Below, piece by piece: positions 29,361 to 39,076 of a DNA stretch of 64,000 bases. The stretch is from Porticoccaceae bacterium (GTDB lineage: Bacteria; Pseudomonadota; Gammaproteobacteria; Pseudomonadales; Porticoccaceae): contig JAQWIR010000020.1 in assembly GCA_029248755.1 (NCBI GenBank), forward strand, positions 1-64,000, read 5' to 3'. How positions within the stretch are numbered: position 1 is the stretch's first letter; each line of letters starts with the position of its first letter. The position numbers were made by a program, and so were the translations under genes. The notes under the pieces were generated by a model. That model did not search any database. It was not told the DNA's origin and saw nothing but the letters and a program-made list of their open reading frames with translations.

Positions 29361-29891
29361 CTACTCTTTGTCGCTTTGAGCGCGTTTTTCTTGTCGTTTC
29401 TGCCAGTTTTTAAGTACCTTCCAACGCCACAGCTGAAAAATAGCAAAGTAACTAATAACAGAAAGAACAATGCCTGATATAAGGCTGCCTAGTAGTAATG
29501 GCTTTAAAACGTCTGAGCCAAGGCTTTTAAACCACTGCCAATCCATTTGAGCTGAAAATTGAACAGACTGCGTATCAAGAATACTTGAACCTAGCTGATA
29601 GGTAAGGAAAAACATAGGTGGGATGGTGACTGGATTGCTTATCCATATCAAAATTACCCCTATAGGTAAATTGGCACCTAGCCAGTAGCATAACGCCACT
29701 GCAATTAATGTTTGCCCTGGCAGTGGTAAGAACGCGCAAAAAATGCCTATGGCAACAGCGAGGGATACTGAATGTCGATTGATGTGAAATAAATTTGGAT
29801 CTTTTGCCAGCGACTTTATCCATCGCAAAGAGCGCACTTCCAATAATTTATTGATATTGGGTAAAAAGCGATGAATTATTTTTTTTGGCAT
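29361..29891 (-). CDS. DUF2062 membrane protein
   Basis: 176 aa from ATG 29891 (MPKKIIHRFLPN; the track begins at a TTG four codons earlier). DUF2062 signature: SVSLAVAIGIFCAFLPLPGQ, then LIWISNPVTIPPMFFLTYQLG, and a C-terminal hydrophobic region ending in a basic tail. Three or four membrane helices in all. Function unknown; similar proteins occur widely in proteobacteria, often next to lol or comEC genes. It converges with lolE with 2 bp between the ends. Confidence 0.85.
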   Translation of the reverse strand: MPKKIIHRFLPNINKLLEVRSLRWIKSLAKDPNLFHINRHSVSLAVAIGIFCAFLPLPGQTLIAVALCYWLGANLPIGVILIWISNPVTIPPMFFLTYQLGSSILDTQSVQFSAQMDWQWFKSLGSDVLKPLLLGSLISGIVLSVISYFAIFQLWRWKVLKNWQKRQEKRAQSDKE

Positions 29892-30037
29892 AGTATTGGG
29901 CAAAATGTTTTGTCTTCAGTAAGTTTATGTCGATTATCGCTGTGAGTCACTATCTTTCGCCCTATAACAGCGGACAGACGATATGAAGCAGGCTACAATA
30001 GACTAGTACTTTAATTATAGACATAGAGAAAAATTAA

Positions 30038-30994
30038 TTGAAAACCTTCGAAAATAACGCGCTACAGATTAAAGGCTTAGCTAAAACCTATGACAATAGC
30101 TTTCAAGCCCTTAAAGGGATAGATCTTGAGGTCTCACAAGGGGATTTTTTTGCGCTATTAGGGCCTAATGGAGCGGGTAAGTCGACTACTATAGGGGTTA
30201 TCTGCTCGCTGGTTCGAAAAACCAGTGGTAGCCTTAAAATATTCGGCATAGATATAGATCAAGATTTTAGTGCTGCCAAGCAATATGTCGGGGTAGTGCC
30301 ACAGGAGTTCAATTTTAATCAGTTTGAGAAGCCTATAGATATTCTGGTAACTCAAGCGGGTTATTATGGCATTCCAGCCCCTGTGGCCACAGAAAGGGCG
30401 TATAAGTACTTAAAGCTGTTAGGGTTATGGGAGAAGCACGATGTGCCTTCTAGAAGCCTATCGGGGGGAATGAAGCGCCGTCTAATGATTGCGCGAGCAC
30501 TTATTCATGAGCCTAAATTATTGGTTTTAGACGAGCCAACCGCCGGTGTTGATATTGAGCTTAGACGATCAATGTGGGGCTTTCTTGAAGACATTAATCG
30601 TCAGGGAACAACTATTATTTTAACCACTCATTATCTTGAGGAAGCTGAGCGCTTATGTCGTAATGTTGCCATTATAGATAAGGGAAAAATTGTCCAAAAT
30701 ACCAGTGTAAAAAACCTAATAAAACAGCTTAATAAAGAAACCTTTATCCTTGATATTAAAGGAGAAATTAACGATATTGATGCCATTGATGGCTATCCTT
30801 TAACCATGGTTGATAACAGTACTTTAGAGGTTGCAATCGATAAAGATAAGTCGCTAAATCAGCTTTTTAACCATCTGACTAATGAGGGTATAGAGATTAT
30901 TAGTATGCGTAATAAAGCCAATCGACTTGAAGAATTGTTTATTGATATGGTGGGAAAAAACCTAACAGCTGATGAGGTTTCTGAGGATGAATAA
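30038..30994 (+). CDS. yadG: ABC-2 type transporter ATPase (YadG-like)
   Basis: 318 aa, TTG start. Walker A LLGPNGAGKSTTIG, signature LSGGMKRRLMIARALIHEPK and Walker B LLVLDEPTAGVD are present. It matches E. coli YadG along its length, including VPQEFNFNQFE, TAGVDIELRRSMWGFL and SMRNKANRLEELF near the C-terminus. It would drive the permease encoded directly downstream. The substrate is unknown; ABC-2 systems usually export lipids, drugs or glycans. It overlaps yadH by a few bases. Confidence 0.93.
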   Translation: MKTFENNALQIKGLAKTYDNSFQALKGIDLEVSQGDFFALLGPNGAGKSTTIGVICSLVRKTSGSLKIFGIDIDQDFSAAKQYVGVVPQEFNFNQFEKPIDILVTQAGYYGIPAPVATERAYKYLKLLGLWEKHDVPSRSLSGGMKRRLMIARALIHEPKLLVLDEPTAGVDIELRRSMWGFLEDINRQGTTIILTTHYLEEAERLCRNVAIIDKGKIVQNTSVKNLIKQLNKETFILDIKGEINDIDAIDGYPLTMVDNSTLEVAIDKDKSLNQLFNHLTNEGIEIISMRNKANRLEELFIDMVGKNLTADEVSEDE

Positions 30995-31760
30995 TCAACA
31001 AAAATGGGTTGCCTTTGAGACCATTGTGCGCCGTGAAATTCGTCGCTTTATGCGAATTTGGCCACAAACACTGGTCCCGCCAGTTATAACCATGGCTTTG
31101 TATTTTGTTATATTTGGTAAATTAGTAGGGTCGCGCATCGGTGAAATGTCATCACTGCCTTATATTCAGTTTGTTGCCCCTGGTTTAATCATGATGTCTG
31201 TTATCACTAACTCTTATTCCAATGTAGTGTCGTCATTTTTTGGCTCAAAATTTCAAAGTAATATTGAAGAACTACTGGTATCACCAACCCCCAATTGGAT
31301 TATTTTAGTGGGTTATATCGTAGGGGGTATGGCTCGTGGCCTTGGCGTAGGGCTAATTGTTACCCTTTTATCTATCTATTTTGCTGACTTTAGTCTTTAC
31401 AGCTTGCCGGTGACTATTGGTATTGTGTTAATGACTTCGTTGATGTTTTCATTGGCGGGTCTTATCAATGCCATATTTGCCACAAGTTTTGATGATATAT
31501 CTATTATTCCGACTTTTGTTTTAACGCCACTTATTTATTTGGGTGGTGTTTTCTATTCTATTGAGCTTTTAACCGGTTTTTGGAAGTCTTTAACGCTATT
31601 AAACCCAATACTTTATATGGTGAATGCCTTTCGATATGGCATGGTTGGCATTACAGACATCAATATCGTTGGCTCATTTGCCATGGTCGGTCTTTTCTCT
31701 GCTCTATTATTCTTTTTGGCCTTGTGGCTGTTGGAAAAAGGCTCGAGGTTAAGAAGTTAA
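30987..31760 (+). CDS. yadH: ABC-2 type transporter permease (YadH-like)
   Basis: 257 aa from ATG 30987; GAGG at 30974-30977 is well placed, whereas the tracked ATG 30972 has no good ribosome site. Six membrane helices. Close to E. coli YadH: RFMRIWPQTLVPPVITMALYF, SRIGEMSSLPYIQFVAPGLIMMSVITNSY, SNIEELLVSP, FDDISIIPTFVLTPLIYLGG. Inner-membrane half of the exporter with YadG. Its stop codon overlaps the queF start (TAATG). Confidence 0.93.
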   Translation: MNNQQKWVAFETIVRREIRRFMRIWPQTLVPPVITMALYFVIFGKLVGSRIGEMSSLPYIQFVAPGLIMMSVITNSYSNVVSSFFGSKFQSNIEELLVSPTPNWIILVGYIVGGMARGLGVGLIVTLLSIYFADFSLYSLPVTIGIVLMTSLMFSLAGLINAIFATSFDDISIIPTFVLTPLIYLGGVFYSIELLTGFWKSLTLLNPILYMVNAFRYGMVGITDINIVGSFAMVGLFSALLFFLALWLLEKGSRLRS

Positions 31761-32584
31761 TGGCTGATTATAGATTTACAGAATTAGGAAAAGACACAAG
31801 GTATAGCGATTCCTATAACCCCAGCTTACTGTGCCCTATACCTCGAGTGAAAGCACGACAAACATCTGATGAGTCGATGACGTTACCCTTTATTGGCGTT
31901 GATGTGTGGACAGCCTATGAGCTGTCTTGGTTGAATCTTGATGGGCTACCCCAAATAGCCATTGTTGAATTTATGGTTCCATGCGACAGTGACTCTATTG
32001 TCGAGTCTAAGTCTTTTAAGCTGTATTTAAATTCCTTTATACAGACTCAATTTGTTTCAATGGAAGCAGTTCAGGCTCAATTGGCCAAAGATTTGTCCGC
32101 TGCTACCGGTGCTGTGGTCGACGTAGTTTTGTATGAGATTTCAGAATATCAAGGTGTACAGCCCATCAGCGAGCCTCAGGGTCTATGTATTGACAGGCAA
32201 CCGTTGGTTATTGACGCTTACAGTCCAGATTCAAGTCTGTTGGCCCTTGAGAGCGACACAGAGGTTAATGAAACCCTTTATTCTCATTTGCTTAAAACAA
32301 ATTGTCCAGTTACAGATCAACCAGATTGGGCATCGGTCTATATTTTTTACAAGGGCCCCAAAATTGCTCGGGCAGGGCTACTAAAATATATAGTGTCATA
32401 CCGTCAACATCAGGATTTCCATGAGCAGTGCGTCGAGCAAATATTTTTAGATATTATGGCATCCTGTGCGCCCACCGAACTATCAGTTTATGCGCGCTAT
32501 ATGCGCAGAGGTGGCCTTGATATCAATCCATTTAGAAGTAACCATTCATCGCGACCGCCATTGTTTAGGCAGGTGCGTCAGTAA
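31760..32584 (+). CDS. queF: NADPH-dependent 7-cyano-7-deazaguanine reductase
   Basis: 274 aa from ATG 31760; the tracked start at 31580 lies inside yadH. Long (unimodular) QueF type: the QueF motif EYQGVQPISEPQG and the C-terminal core with nucleophile Cys in LKTNCPVTDQPDW and ISYRQH-like VSYRQHQDFHEQC. It reduces preQ0 to preQ1 in queuosine biosynthesis for tRNA wobble modification. It is translationally coupled to yadH, so the three form one operon; a functional link between export and queuosine is not known. The other queuosine genes are not in the window. Confidence 0.93.
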   Translation: MADYRFTELGKDTRYSDSYNPSLLCPIPRVKARQTSDESMTLPFIGVDVWTAYELSWLNLDGLPQIAIVEFMVPCDSDSIVESKSFKLYLNSFIQTQFVSMEAVQAQLAKDLSAATGAVVDVVLYEISEYQGVQPISEPQGLCIDRQPLVIDAYSPDSSLLALESDTEVNETLYSHLLKTNCPVTDQPDWASVYIFYKGPKIARAGLLKYIVSYRQHQDFHEQCVEQIFLDIMASCAPTELSVYARYMRRGGLDINPFRSNHSSRPPLFRQVRQ

Positions 32585-33439
32585 TTAGGCAAGACTTGTT
32601 CTTAAAAACTCTGCAAGAAGATCAATAGCTTGGTTTTTAGTATTTTTACGGACGTTTAATAAGCTAATGCCCACAGTACCTAAGTCTGGATAACGCTGAG
32701 AGTGGGGGATGATCTTTAGATTTTCTGGCACTGTACTCTTGGCGAGTACAGTCACACCTAAACCTTCTTGTATTGCATATTGAATCCCGGTTAAATCAGG
32801 GATGTTATAGACAATCTGCCAAGGTTGCTTAATCTTCTTCAGTACCCTTATTGCTCTTTGGCGATAGATGCATCCTTCTGGAGCCACAATAAGAGGCATA
32901 GGCGGGGGTTTTTGGGCGTTATATTCAGGGCCTGACACCCAGACTAAATTATCAGTTTTGACTAGATTCTCTGATTCTTCTAATGGATTATTCTGCAGAG
33001 CTAAAATTAAATCATGAGCCGCTTTTCCCGAGCGGGATAAAAGCGTTTTGCTAAGTTCGCAGTTTACCTCAAGAGTTACATTGGGATAAGCCTTGGCAAA
33101 TCGACCAACAATTTTAGGTAAAAGAATGGTCGCAAACTCACTGGGAATGCCCAGTCGAACCTTACCCATCACAGTGCTTTTAGTGCATTCGCTAACCGCT
33201 AAGTCGTTCAGTGAAAGAATTTGTTTAGCATAATCATAAATAGATTCACCGGTACTTGATAGGCTGAGGTTTTTACCGTCCCTTATCAGTAGTGTTTCAT
33301 CCAGCATACCCTCAAGTCTATTGATCTGAAGGCTTATAGCTGGCTGTGATCTGCCCAATAGATCGCCGGCTTTTGTAAAACTATTAAATTCCACAACAGT
33401 GACAAAGGCGCGCAGTAAATCCATGGGTAAATTTTTCAT
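32585..33439 (-). CDS. LysR-family transcriptional regulator
   Basis: 284 aa. N-terminal winged-helix domain (LLRAFVTVVEFNSFTKAGDLLGRSQPAISLQINRLEG) and a C-terminal substrate-binding domain (about 88-284) with MGKVRLGIPSEFATILLP and a CIYRQRAIRVLK segment typical of the family. Divergent from gcvT with about 117 bp between the starts, the classic LysR arrangement, so gcvTP is the likely target. It is not clearly GcvA. The effector is unknown. The 3' end is contiguous with queF in convergent orientation. Confidence 0.88.
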   Translation of the reverse strand: MKNLPMDLLRAFVTVVEFNSFTKAGDLLGRSQPAISLQINRLEGMLDETLLIRDGKNLSLSSTGESIYDYAKQILSLNDLAVSECTKSTVMGKVRLGIPSEFATILLPKIVGRFAKAYPNVTLEVNCELSKTLLSRSGKAAHDLILALQNNPLEESENLVKTDNLVWVSGPEYNAQKPPPMPLIVAPEGCIYRQRAIRVLKKIKQPWQIVYNIPDLTGIQYAIQEGLGVTVLAKSTVPENLKIIPHSQRYPDLGTVGISLLNVRKNTKNQAIDLLAEFLRTSLA

Positions 33440-33556
33440 TGTTTGGACGCTTTTTAAGTATTTATAATATTAATGGAACCATTATATCTATTAATTTAAC
33501 TTATTTCATATCAAGTTATATTATTGCCTTATTCCATACACAAATTCGTTCTTCTT

Positions 33557-34678
33557 ATGTCGTTAACAGAGCAGCCAAAAAACACGCGTTTTCACGATTA
33601 TCATATCGAGGCTGGCGGCAAAATGGTTCCTTTTGCGGGTTACTCTATGCCCATTAATTATGCCGGTGGAATCATGGAAGAACACCTTCATACCCGCGAT
33701 TCAGCAGGTCTTTTTGATGTTTCCCACATGGGTCAGGTTATCATTCGTGGCACCGAAGTATCTCAACAGTTAGAAAAACTGATGCCTGTTGATTTGCAGC
33801 AACTCGCTGTGAATAGAATGACTTACAGTACGCTGATTAATGCTCAAGGCGGTATTCTTGACGATCTCATTATTACACGTTGGGACGACAAGACCTTTTT
33901 TGTTGTGGTTAATGCGGCATGCAAACAACAAGATATTCAGCACTTTCGTGACAACTTGCTAGATGCAGAAATAATCGAGCTCGAGGATCACGGTTTGTTA
34001 GCGCTTCAAGGACCACTGGCTATAGACGTTCTGGTCAAATTAGCACCTCAGGTAGCTGATTTACACTTTATGCAGGGTTGTGCAATTACTATCAATGGTT
34101 GTTCCTGTTTTGTTACAAGATCGGGCTATACCGGTGAGGATGGATTTGAAATATCAATCAAACCAGAGGATTGTAAAGTCGTAGCAGATGCCTTACTTGC
34201 CAACTCATCAGTTCGTTGGATTGGTCTAGGTGCACGGGATTCACTGCGTCTAGAAGCCGGCTTATGCCTCTATGGTCATGATATGAATCAACAGACCACT
34301 CCAGTAGAAGCAAACCTGCTGTGGAGTATTAGCAAGACTCGTCGAGCGGGTGGAGACAAGCAGGGCGGTTTTTTGGGCTCTGAGACGATACTTAAGCATA
34401 TTGACCAAGGGATCCCCCAGAAACGTGTTGGTTTTATGGTTGAGGGTCGTGCGCCAGTGAGAGAAGGTGCGGATATAGTCGACGAAGCCGGCCAAGTTAT
34501 TGGGTCAATTACCAGTGGCGGTTTTTCACCTAGCCTACAAAAGCCAATTGCTATGGGCTATGTCCCACTTAATTATTCAACACCCGGCACTCAGGTTAAT
34601 GCAATGGTCAGGGGTAAATTGCGTCCGCTTGTTGTTTATTCCATGCCATTTGTACCCCAGCGATATTATCGAGGATAA
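33557..34678 (+). CDS. gcvT: Glycine cleavage system aminomethyltransferase (T-protein)
   Basis: 373 aa from ATG 33557 (MSLTEQPKNTRFHDYHIEAGGK; the track begins at a TTG 11 codons earlier). Motifs: MVPFAGYSMPINY, FDVSHMGQV, TRSGYTGEDGFEI, RLEAGLCLYGHDM and the C-terminal GYVPLNYSTPGT. It transfers the methylene group from the aminomethyl-lipoyl H-protein to tetrahydrofolate. Followed after 15 bp by gcvP. gcvH, which often lies between them, is absent. Confidence 0.97.
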   Translation: MSLTEQPKNTRFHDYHIEAGGKMVPFAGYSMPINYAGGIMEEHLHTRDSAGLFDVSHMGQVIIRGTEVSQQLEKLMPVDLQQLAVNRMTYSTLINAQGGILDDLIITRWDDKTFFVVVNAACKQQDIQHFRDNLLDAEIIELEDHGLLALQGPLAIDVLVKLAPQVADLHFMQGCAITINGCSCFVTRSGYTGEDGFEISIKPEDCKVVADALLANSSVRWIGLGARDSLRLEAGLCLYGHDMNQQTTPVEANLLWSISKTRRAGGDKQGGFLGSETILKHIDQGIPQKRVGFMVEGRAPVREGADIVDEAGQVIGSITSGGFSPSLQKPIAMGYVPLNYSTPGTQVNAMVRGKLRPLVVYSMPFVPQRYYRG

Positions 34679-34693
34679 CTCAGGAGAAGTTAG

Positions 34694-37552
34694 ATGCTTC
34701 AAAAGAAACGTACGCTCAATGATTTGCAAAATGCTGAACAATTTGTCGCCCGTCATGTTGGGCCAAGTGTTGAAGATCAGCAAACAATGCTTAGCTTGCT
34801 CGATTGCAATAACTTACAGCAGCTTATTGAGCAGGTTGTTCCTGAGTCTATTATAAAGAACCAACCACTAGATCTTCTGCCCCAGTGCACAGAATCTCAA
34901 GCGCTCAAAGAACTTCGCCAAATAGCTAATAAGAATAAAATTTTCAAAAGCTTTTTGGGGCAGGGCTATTATGGCACTCTAACCCCCAATGTGATCCTTC
35001 GTAATATATTAGAAAATCCAGCTTGGTATACGGCCTATACCCCTTATCAGCCTGAAATTTCTCAAGGTCGTTTAGAAGCGCTTATTAATTTCCAAACCAT
35101 GGTCACTGACCTTACAGGTTTAGAAATTGCCAATGCCTCTATGCTTGATGAGGGGACTGCCGCGGCAGAGGCGATGACCCTCTCTCGTCGCGTATCCAAG
35201 TCAAAATCCAATCGATTTTTTGTGGATGGAGATTGCCTGCCACAAACTATTGATATTATTGCGACACGAGCAGAGCCACTAGGTATCGAAGTCGAAGTTG
35301 GTAAGCCTGATGAGTGCAATGGTGATGTGTTTGGTATGTTACTTCAGTACCCGGGTGTCAGTGGTGCTATACAAGACCATAGAGAAACTATAACCAAGGT
35401 AAAGGCTCAAAAAGGCATTGTGGTCATGGCGGCCGATATCCTTAGCCTTGTGCTACTTGAATCACCGGGATCCCTAGGCGCTGATATCGCTATAGGCTCA
35501 ACACAGCGCTTTGGAGTGCCTATGGGCTTTGGCGGACCTCATGCTGCTTATATGGCTACCAAAGAAGCCTACAAACGTAATTTACCCGGTCGTATTGTCG
35601 GTCTTTCTCAAGACGCACAGGGCAATCCTGCCTATAGGCTAGCATTGCAAACCAGAGAGCAGCATATTCGCAGAGAAAAGGCCACCTCTAATATCTGTAC
35701 TGCACAGGTCCTATTAGCAGTAATAGCCGGTATGTATGCTGTTTATCATGGGCCCAAAGGTCTATCAGATATTGCCAATCGAGTGCATATGTTAACCACA
35801 GTCTTAGCAAATGGGCTAAATCAGCATAATATCGCTGTAGAAAATTCTAGTTGGTTTGATACTTTAACTATAAATACAGGCGCTAATACCTCTGAAGTAA
35901 TACAAAAAGCTGAAATTAAACATGTTAATTTACGTCAAATTGATCAGAATCATGTGGGTATTTCTCTGGATGAAACATCCAGCGCTAAAGATGTAATACT
36001 TTTATGGGATATTCTTATTGGTCAGCATAGTTTATCTATAGACCAAATAGCCGAACAGTCTGTGCAAAACATACCAGGTAATATGATGCGTACAGAAAGC
36101 TTCCTTGATCATGAGACATTTAACAGTTATCACTCAGAAACAGAAATGCTACGCTATATTCGCAAGCTTTCTGATAAGGACATTGCCCTTGATAGAGCTA
36201 TGATTCCTCTTGGTTCATGTACCATGAAGCTTAATGCAACCGCTGAGATGTTGCCAGTGACTTGGCCTGAGTTTGCTAACATCCATCCCTTTGCACCTTC
36301 AGATCAAACACAGGGCTATCAAACGCTGATTAACCAATTGGAATCTATGCTGTCAGAAATTACTGGCTATGATGGTATTTCACTTCAGCCTAATGCAGGA
36401 TCTCAGGGTGAATATGCCGGTTTATTGGCTATAAAGTCCTATCACGAAAGTCGCGGTGATAGTCATCGTAATATTTGTTTAATACCAAGCTCTGCCCATG
36501 GAACCAACCCAGCATCTGCCCATATGTGTGGCATGAAAGTAGTGGTCGTAGCCTGTGATGAACAAGGTAATGTGGATATTGATGATCTAAACAAAAAGGC
36601 CGCTGAACACAGCGATAATCTATCAGCGATTATGGTCACCTACCCATCTACTCATGGTGTGTTTGAAGAAAATATCACAGAGCTGTGTGATATTGTTCAT
36701 CAAAATGGTGGTCAGGTTTATATCGATGGAGCCAACTTAAATGCCATGGTCGGTGTCTGTCAGCCTGGGAAATTTGGCGGTGATGTATCTCACCTAAATC
36801 TACATAAAACATTTTGTATACCCCATGGTGGCGGCGGGCCGGGTGTTGGGCCTGTCTGTGTAGGTTCACACCTAGCTGAATTCTTACCACAAGATGATTC
36901 TGCAAACCGGCATGGCGGAAGGATATCCGCTGCACCTTATGGAAGTGCCAGTATTCTTCCAATTACTTGGATGTATATTCGAATGATGGGTTATACCGGG
37001 CTAAGACAAGCAACTGAAGTTGCTATACTCAATGCCAATTATATCGCCAAGCGCTTAGAGTCAAAGTACAGTATTTTATTTACCGGTTCCAATAATCGTG
37101 TAGCTCATGAATGTATCGTTGATACCCGAGATATTAAGGAGCAAACGGGTGTTAGTGTTGACGATATTGCCAAGCGATTAATTGATTATGGGTTCCATGC
37201 TCCTACCATGTCCTTTCCTGTGGCGGGTACCTTAATGATAGAGCCTACTGAAAGTGAATCAAAGCGAGAAATAGACCGTTTCTGTGATGCTATGCTGGCA
37301 ATTGCGGATGAAGTAGCTGAAGTTGCCGAAGGCAAGTACACCTTAGAAGACAACCCTCTCGCTGGAGCACCCCATACAGCGGCTGTTGCAACTGCCGATG
37401 AATGGGCCCATGGTTATAGTCGCAGCAAAGCTATCTACCCTTCAGAGTTTAGCCGTGCCAATAAATATTGGCCGCCAGTAGGGCGACTTGATAATGTGTT
37501 TGGCGATCGAAATCTCGTGTGTTCATGTCCGTCAATTAAGGATTACCAATAG
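34694..37552 (+). CDS. gcvP: Glycine dehydrogenase (decarboxylating), P-protein
   Basis: 952 aa. PLP enzyme fused from two halves, as in E. coli. N-terminal FVARHVGPS and [36 protein letters not shown]-terminal half with [10 protein letters not shown], the PLP-lysine segment [21 protein letters not shown], and [13 protein letters not shown]. It decarboxylates glycine and loads the aminomethyl group on the H-protein. A good ribosome site (AGGAG) precedes ATG 34694. Operon with gcvT; gcvH must be elsewhere in the genome. Confidence 0.97.
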   Translation: MLQKKRTLNDLQNAEQFVARHVGPSVEDQQTMLSLLDCNNLQQLIEQVVPESIIKNQPLDLLPQCTESQALKELRQIANKNKIFKSFLGQGYYGTLTPNVILRNILENPAWYTAYTPYQPEISQGRLEALINFQTMVTDLTGLEIANASMLDEGTAAAEAMTLSRRVSKSKSNRFFVDGDCLPQTIDIIATRAEPLGIEVEVGKPDECNGDVFGMLLQYPGVSGAIQDHRETITKVKAQKGIVVMAADILSLVLLESPGSLGADIAIGSTQRFGVPMGFGGPHAAYMATKEAYKRNLPGRIVGLSQDAQGNPAYRLALQTREQHIRREKATSNICTAQVLLAVIAGMYAVYHGPKGLSDIANRVHMLTTVLANGLNQHNIAVENSSWFDTLTINTGANTSEVIQKAEIKHVNLRQIDQNHVGISLDETSSAKDVILLWDILIGQHSLSIDQIAEQSVQNIPGNMMRTESFLDHETFNSYHSETEMLRYIRKLSDKDIALDRAMIPLGSCTMKLNATAEMLPVTWPEFANIHPFAPSDQTQGYQTLINQLESMLSEITGYDGISLQPNAGSQGEYAGLLAIKSYHESRGDSHRNICLIPSSAHGTNPASAHMCGMKVVVVACDEQGNVDIDDLNKKAAEHSDNLSAIMVTYPSTHGVFEENITELCDIVHQNGGQVYIDGANLNAMVGVCQPGKFGGDVSHLNLHKTFCIPHGGGGPGVGPVCVGSHLAEFLPQDDSANRHGGRISAAPYGSASILPITWMYIRMMGYTGLRQATEVAILNANYIAKRLESKYSILFTGSNNRVAHECIVDTRDIKEQTGVSVDDIAKRLIDYGFHAPTMSFPVAGTLMIEPTESESKREIDRFCDAMLAIADEVAEVAEGKYTLEDNPLAGAPHTAAVATADEWAHGYSRSKAIYPSEFSRANKYWPPVGRLDNVFGDRNLVCSCPSIKDYQ

Positions 37553-37580
37553 ACTTAAAATTCCTAGCAACCCATCGTCA

Positions 37581-38798
37581 TTATTTAGGTATTTTATGGG
37601 CTGAAAAAAGCCTTAAATCTTTAGATAGCCACTGAAATTTTGTAGATCGTCTCTCTATGCATTTAACTTGGCTTTTTACAAGATTATATGTGGTTTCAGA
37701 TATGAGTATTTCATCTGGTTGTGCGATAGACTCTAAATGGCTAGCTAAATTGACTGAATTACCCACTGCGGTGTAATCTAATTTACTCTCATTGCCAAAA
37801 TTTCCGACTCTGCAATCCCCAGTATTGATACCCATTCTAATGCTTGGCGGATTCTCGATTCCGGTATTTTTCCACTTTGTTTTAAGACGCTCCATAGCCT
37901 CTCTCATGGCAATTGCCATAAACACACAGGCAATGGCATCATTTTTCTTGCCGCGGCTATCAGGGTCACCAAAAAACACCATAATCGAATCACCAATCAC
38001 CTTATCTAGCGTACCGCCAAATTTGAATACTATTTCTGACATCTCACTAAGATAAGAATTCATAAGCCAGGCTAGTTCTTCTGGGTACAATAGTTCGGAA
38101 AGTTGGCTATAACCCTTCATGTCAGAAAAAAATACTGTCAGTGATTTATCCATTGCATCTACATGGACATGATCTCCAGTAATAATAGACTTACTTAATC
38201 TAGGTGATAGGTATTTTGAAAGATTATAAACATGTAATTTTAAAGTTGTATTGGCTTTAAATTGTGATTCAAGTTTTTTATTGAGTGCTTTATCCTGATA
38301 GCCTCTGAAAAGACAAAATAACAAACAAAAAACAGTCATCAAAATCAAAAGAATAATCTCTATTGATTGAGTTACATCAAAGGAGGGAAATGAGCTGAGA
38401 TTTGCAGTAACAATTGTACTAACTACACCCAAAATTGCAGCTAAAGTTAAAAATGAAAGGGTTTCAACGTATACCAATAAAAATAAACCAATAATGCCAA
38501 CTGTAAGGCTATATTGAATTCCACATAACTTTATTAATAGACCTGTAATAATGCCATCAGTAAAGGCTATTAATAGGGTAATTTTGTGATTAGATGCTAG
38601 AGTGATTTTTGCATTCAAAAGTAACGCACATGACTGGTAAAGAATCATAAAGATAAGAATAACCAGCCCTAATAGTTGACTACTATGTTGATGCCATGAA
38701 GAGAGAATTAATACGCTCCCCATTATAAATTGAAGCATTCTATGTATATGGACAAGACTAGTGGGCAGGGAGTTAAAGCTATTGGTAATCATTCTCAT
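37581..38798 (-). CDS. Membrane-bound class III adenylate/guanylate cyclase
   Basis: 405 aa. The first 170 residues form about six hydrophobic helices with no extracellular sensor domain between them. The catalytic domain (about 210-385) has FFSDMKGYSQLSE (metal-binding Asp), GGTLDKVIGDSIMVFFGDP (second metal Asp) and MGINTGDCRVGNFGNESKLDYTAVGNSVNLASHLE-type substrate segment (transition-state Asn/Arg region). It makes cAMP or cGMP; the K...D pair around the purine site suggests adenylate cyclase. The MASE-like membrane part may sense a membrane signal. Single gene on the minus strand, opposite tRNA-Ser. Confidence 0.85.
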   Translation of the reverse strand: MRMITNSFNSLPTSLVHIHRMLQFIMGSVLILSSWHQHSSQLLGLVILIFMILYQSCALLLNAKITLASNHKITLLIAFTDGIITGLLIKLCGIQYSLTVGIIGLFLLVYVETLSFLTLAAILGVVSTIVTANLSSFPSFDVTQSIEIILLILMTVFCLLFCLFRGYQDKALNKKLESQFKANTTLKLHVYNLSKYLSPRLSKSIITGDHVHVDAMDKSLTVFFSDMKGYSQLSELLYPEELAWLMNSYLSEMSEIVFKFGGTLDKVIGDSIMVFFGDPDSRGKKNDAIACVFMAIAMREAMERLKTKWKNTGIENPPSIRMGINTGDCRVGNFGNESKLDYTAVGNSVNLASHLESIAQPDEILISETTYNLVKSQVKCIERRSTKFQWLSKDLRLFSAHKIPK

Positions 38799-38851
38799 AT
38801 ACTAGCACCTAAAAACTATACCTGCCGTTCGATTAAACAAATTAAATTACA

Positions 38852-38880
38852 TTGCTTTTAAAACATGCATTGTGTAAAGT
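38852..38880 (+). promoter_or_regulatory. Probable sigma70 promoter of tRNA-Ser
   Basis: TTGCTT (38852-38857) and TAAAGT (38875-38880) are spaced by 17 bp. The -10 is followed by a GC-rich discriminator as in stringently controlled stable RNA promoters, and the tRNA starts 16 bp after it. Confidence 0.55.
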
Positions 38881-38896
38881 TCTGCCGCTTCAAAAC

Positions 38897-38987
38897 GGTG
38901 AGGTGTCCGAGTGGCTGAAGGAGCACGCCTGGAAAGTGTGTAAGCGTTTATAGCGTTTCGAGGGTTCGAATCCCTCTCTCACCGCCA
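38897..38987 (+). tRNA. tRNA-Ser (GGA)
   Basis: 91 nt including encoded CCA. Acceptor stem GGTGAGG pairs with TCTCACC, discriminator G. D-arm CCGAGTGGCTGAAGG, anticodon loop CTGGAAA (anticodon GGA), a long class II variable arm (GTGTAAGCGTTTATAGC region) and T-arm GGGTTCGAATCCC. The layout matches E. coli tRNA-Ser(GGA). It decodes UCC and UCU. The 3' side faces the accessory-looking dockerin locus, though no integrase is seen. Confidence 0.97.
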
Positions 38988-39076
38988 ATTATCAAAACCC
39001 CTCTAGCGGTGCAATCCACCACTATAGATGTTAATCACAAGAATAATTGCAACTATAGCTAATATAGTTCTTATAG

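Noticed and set aside
31580-31759. Upstream extension of queF in the track
   Set aside because: Lies in another frame of yadH; QueF homology starts at ATG 31760, which overlaps the yadH stop.
33440-33556. Possible glycine riboswitch upstream of gcvT
   Set aside because: Only about 117 bp and no recognisable tandem aptamer; the region is shared with the divergent LysR gene.
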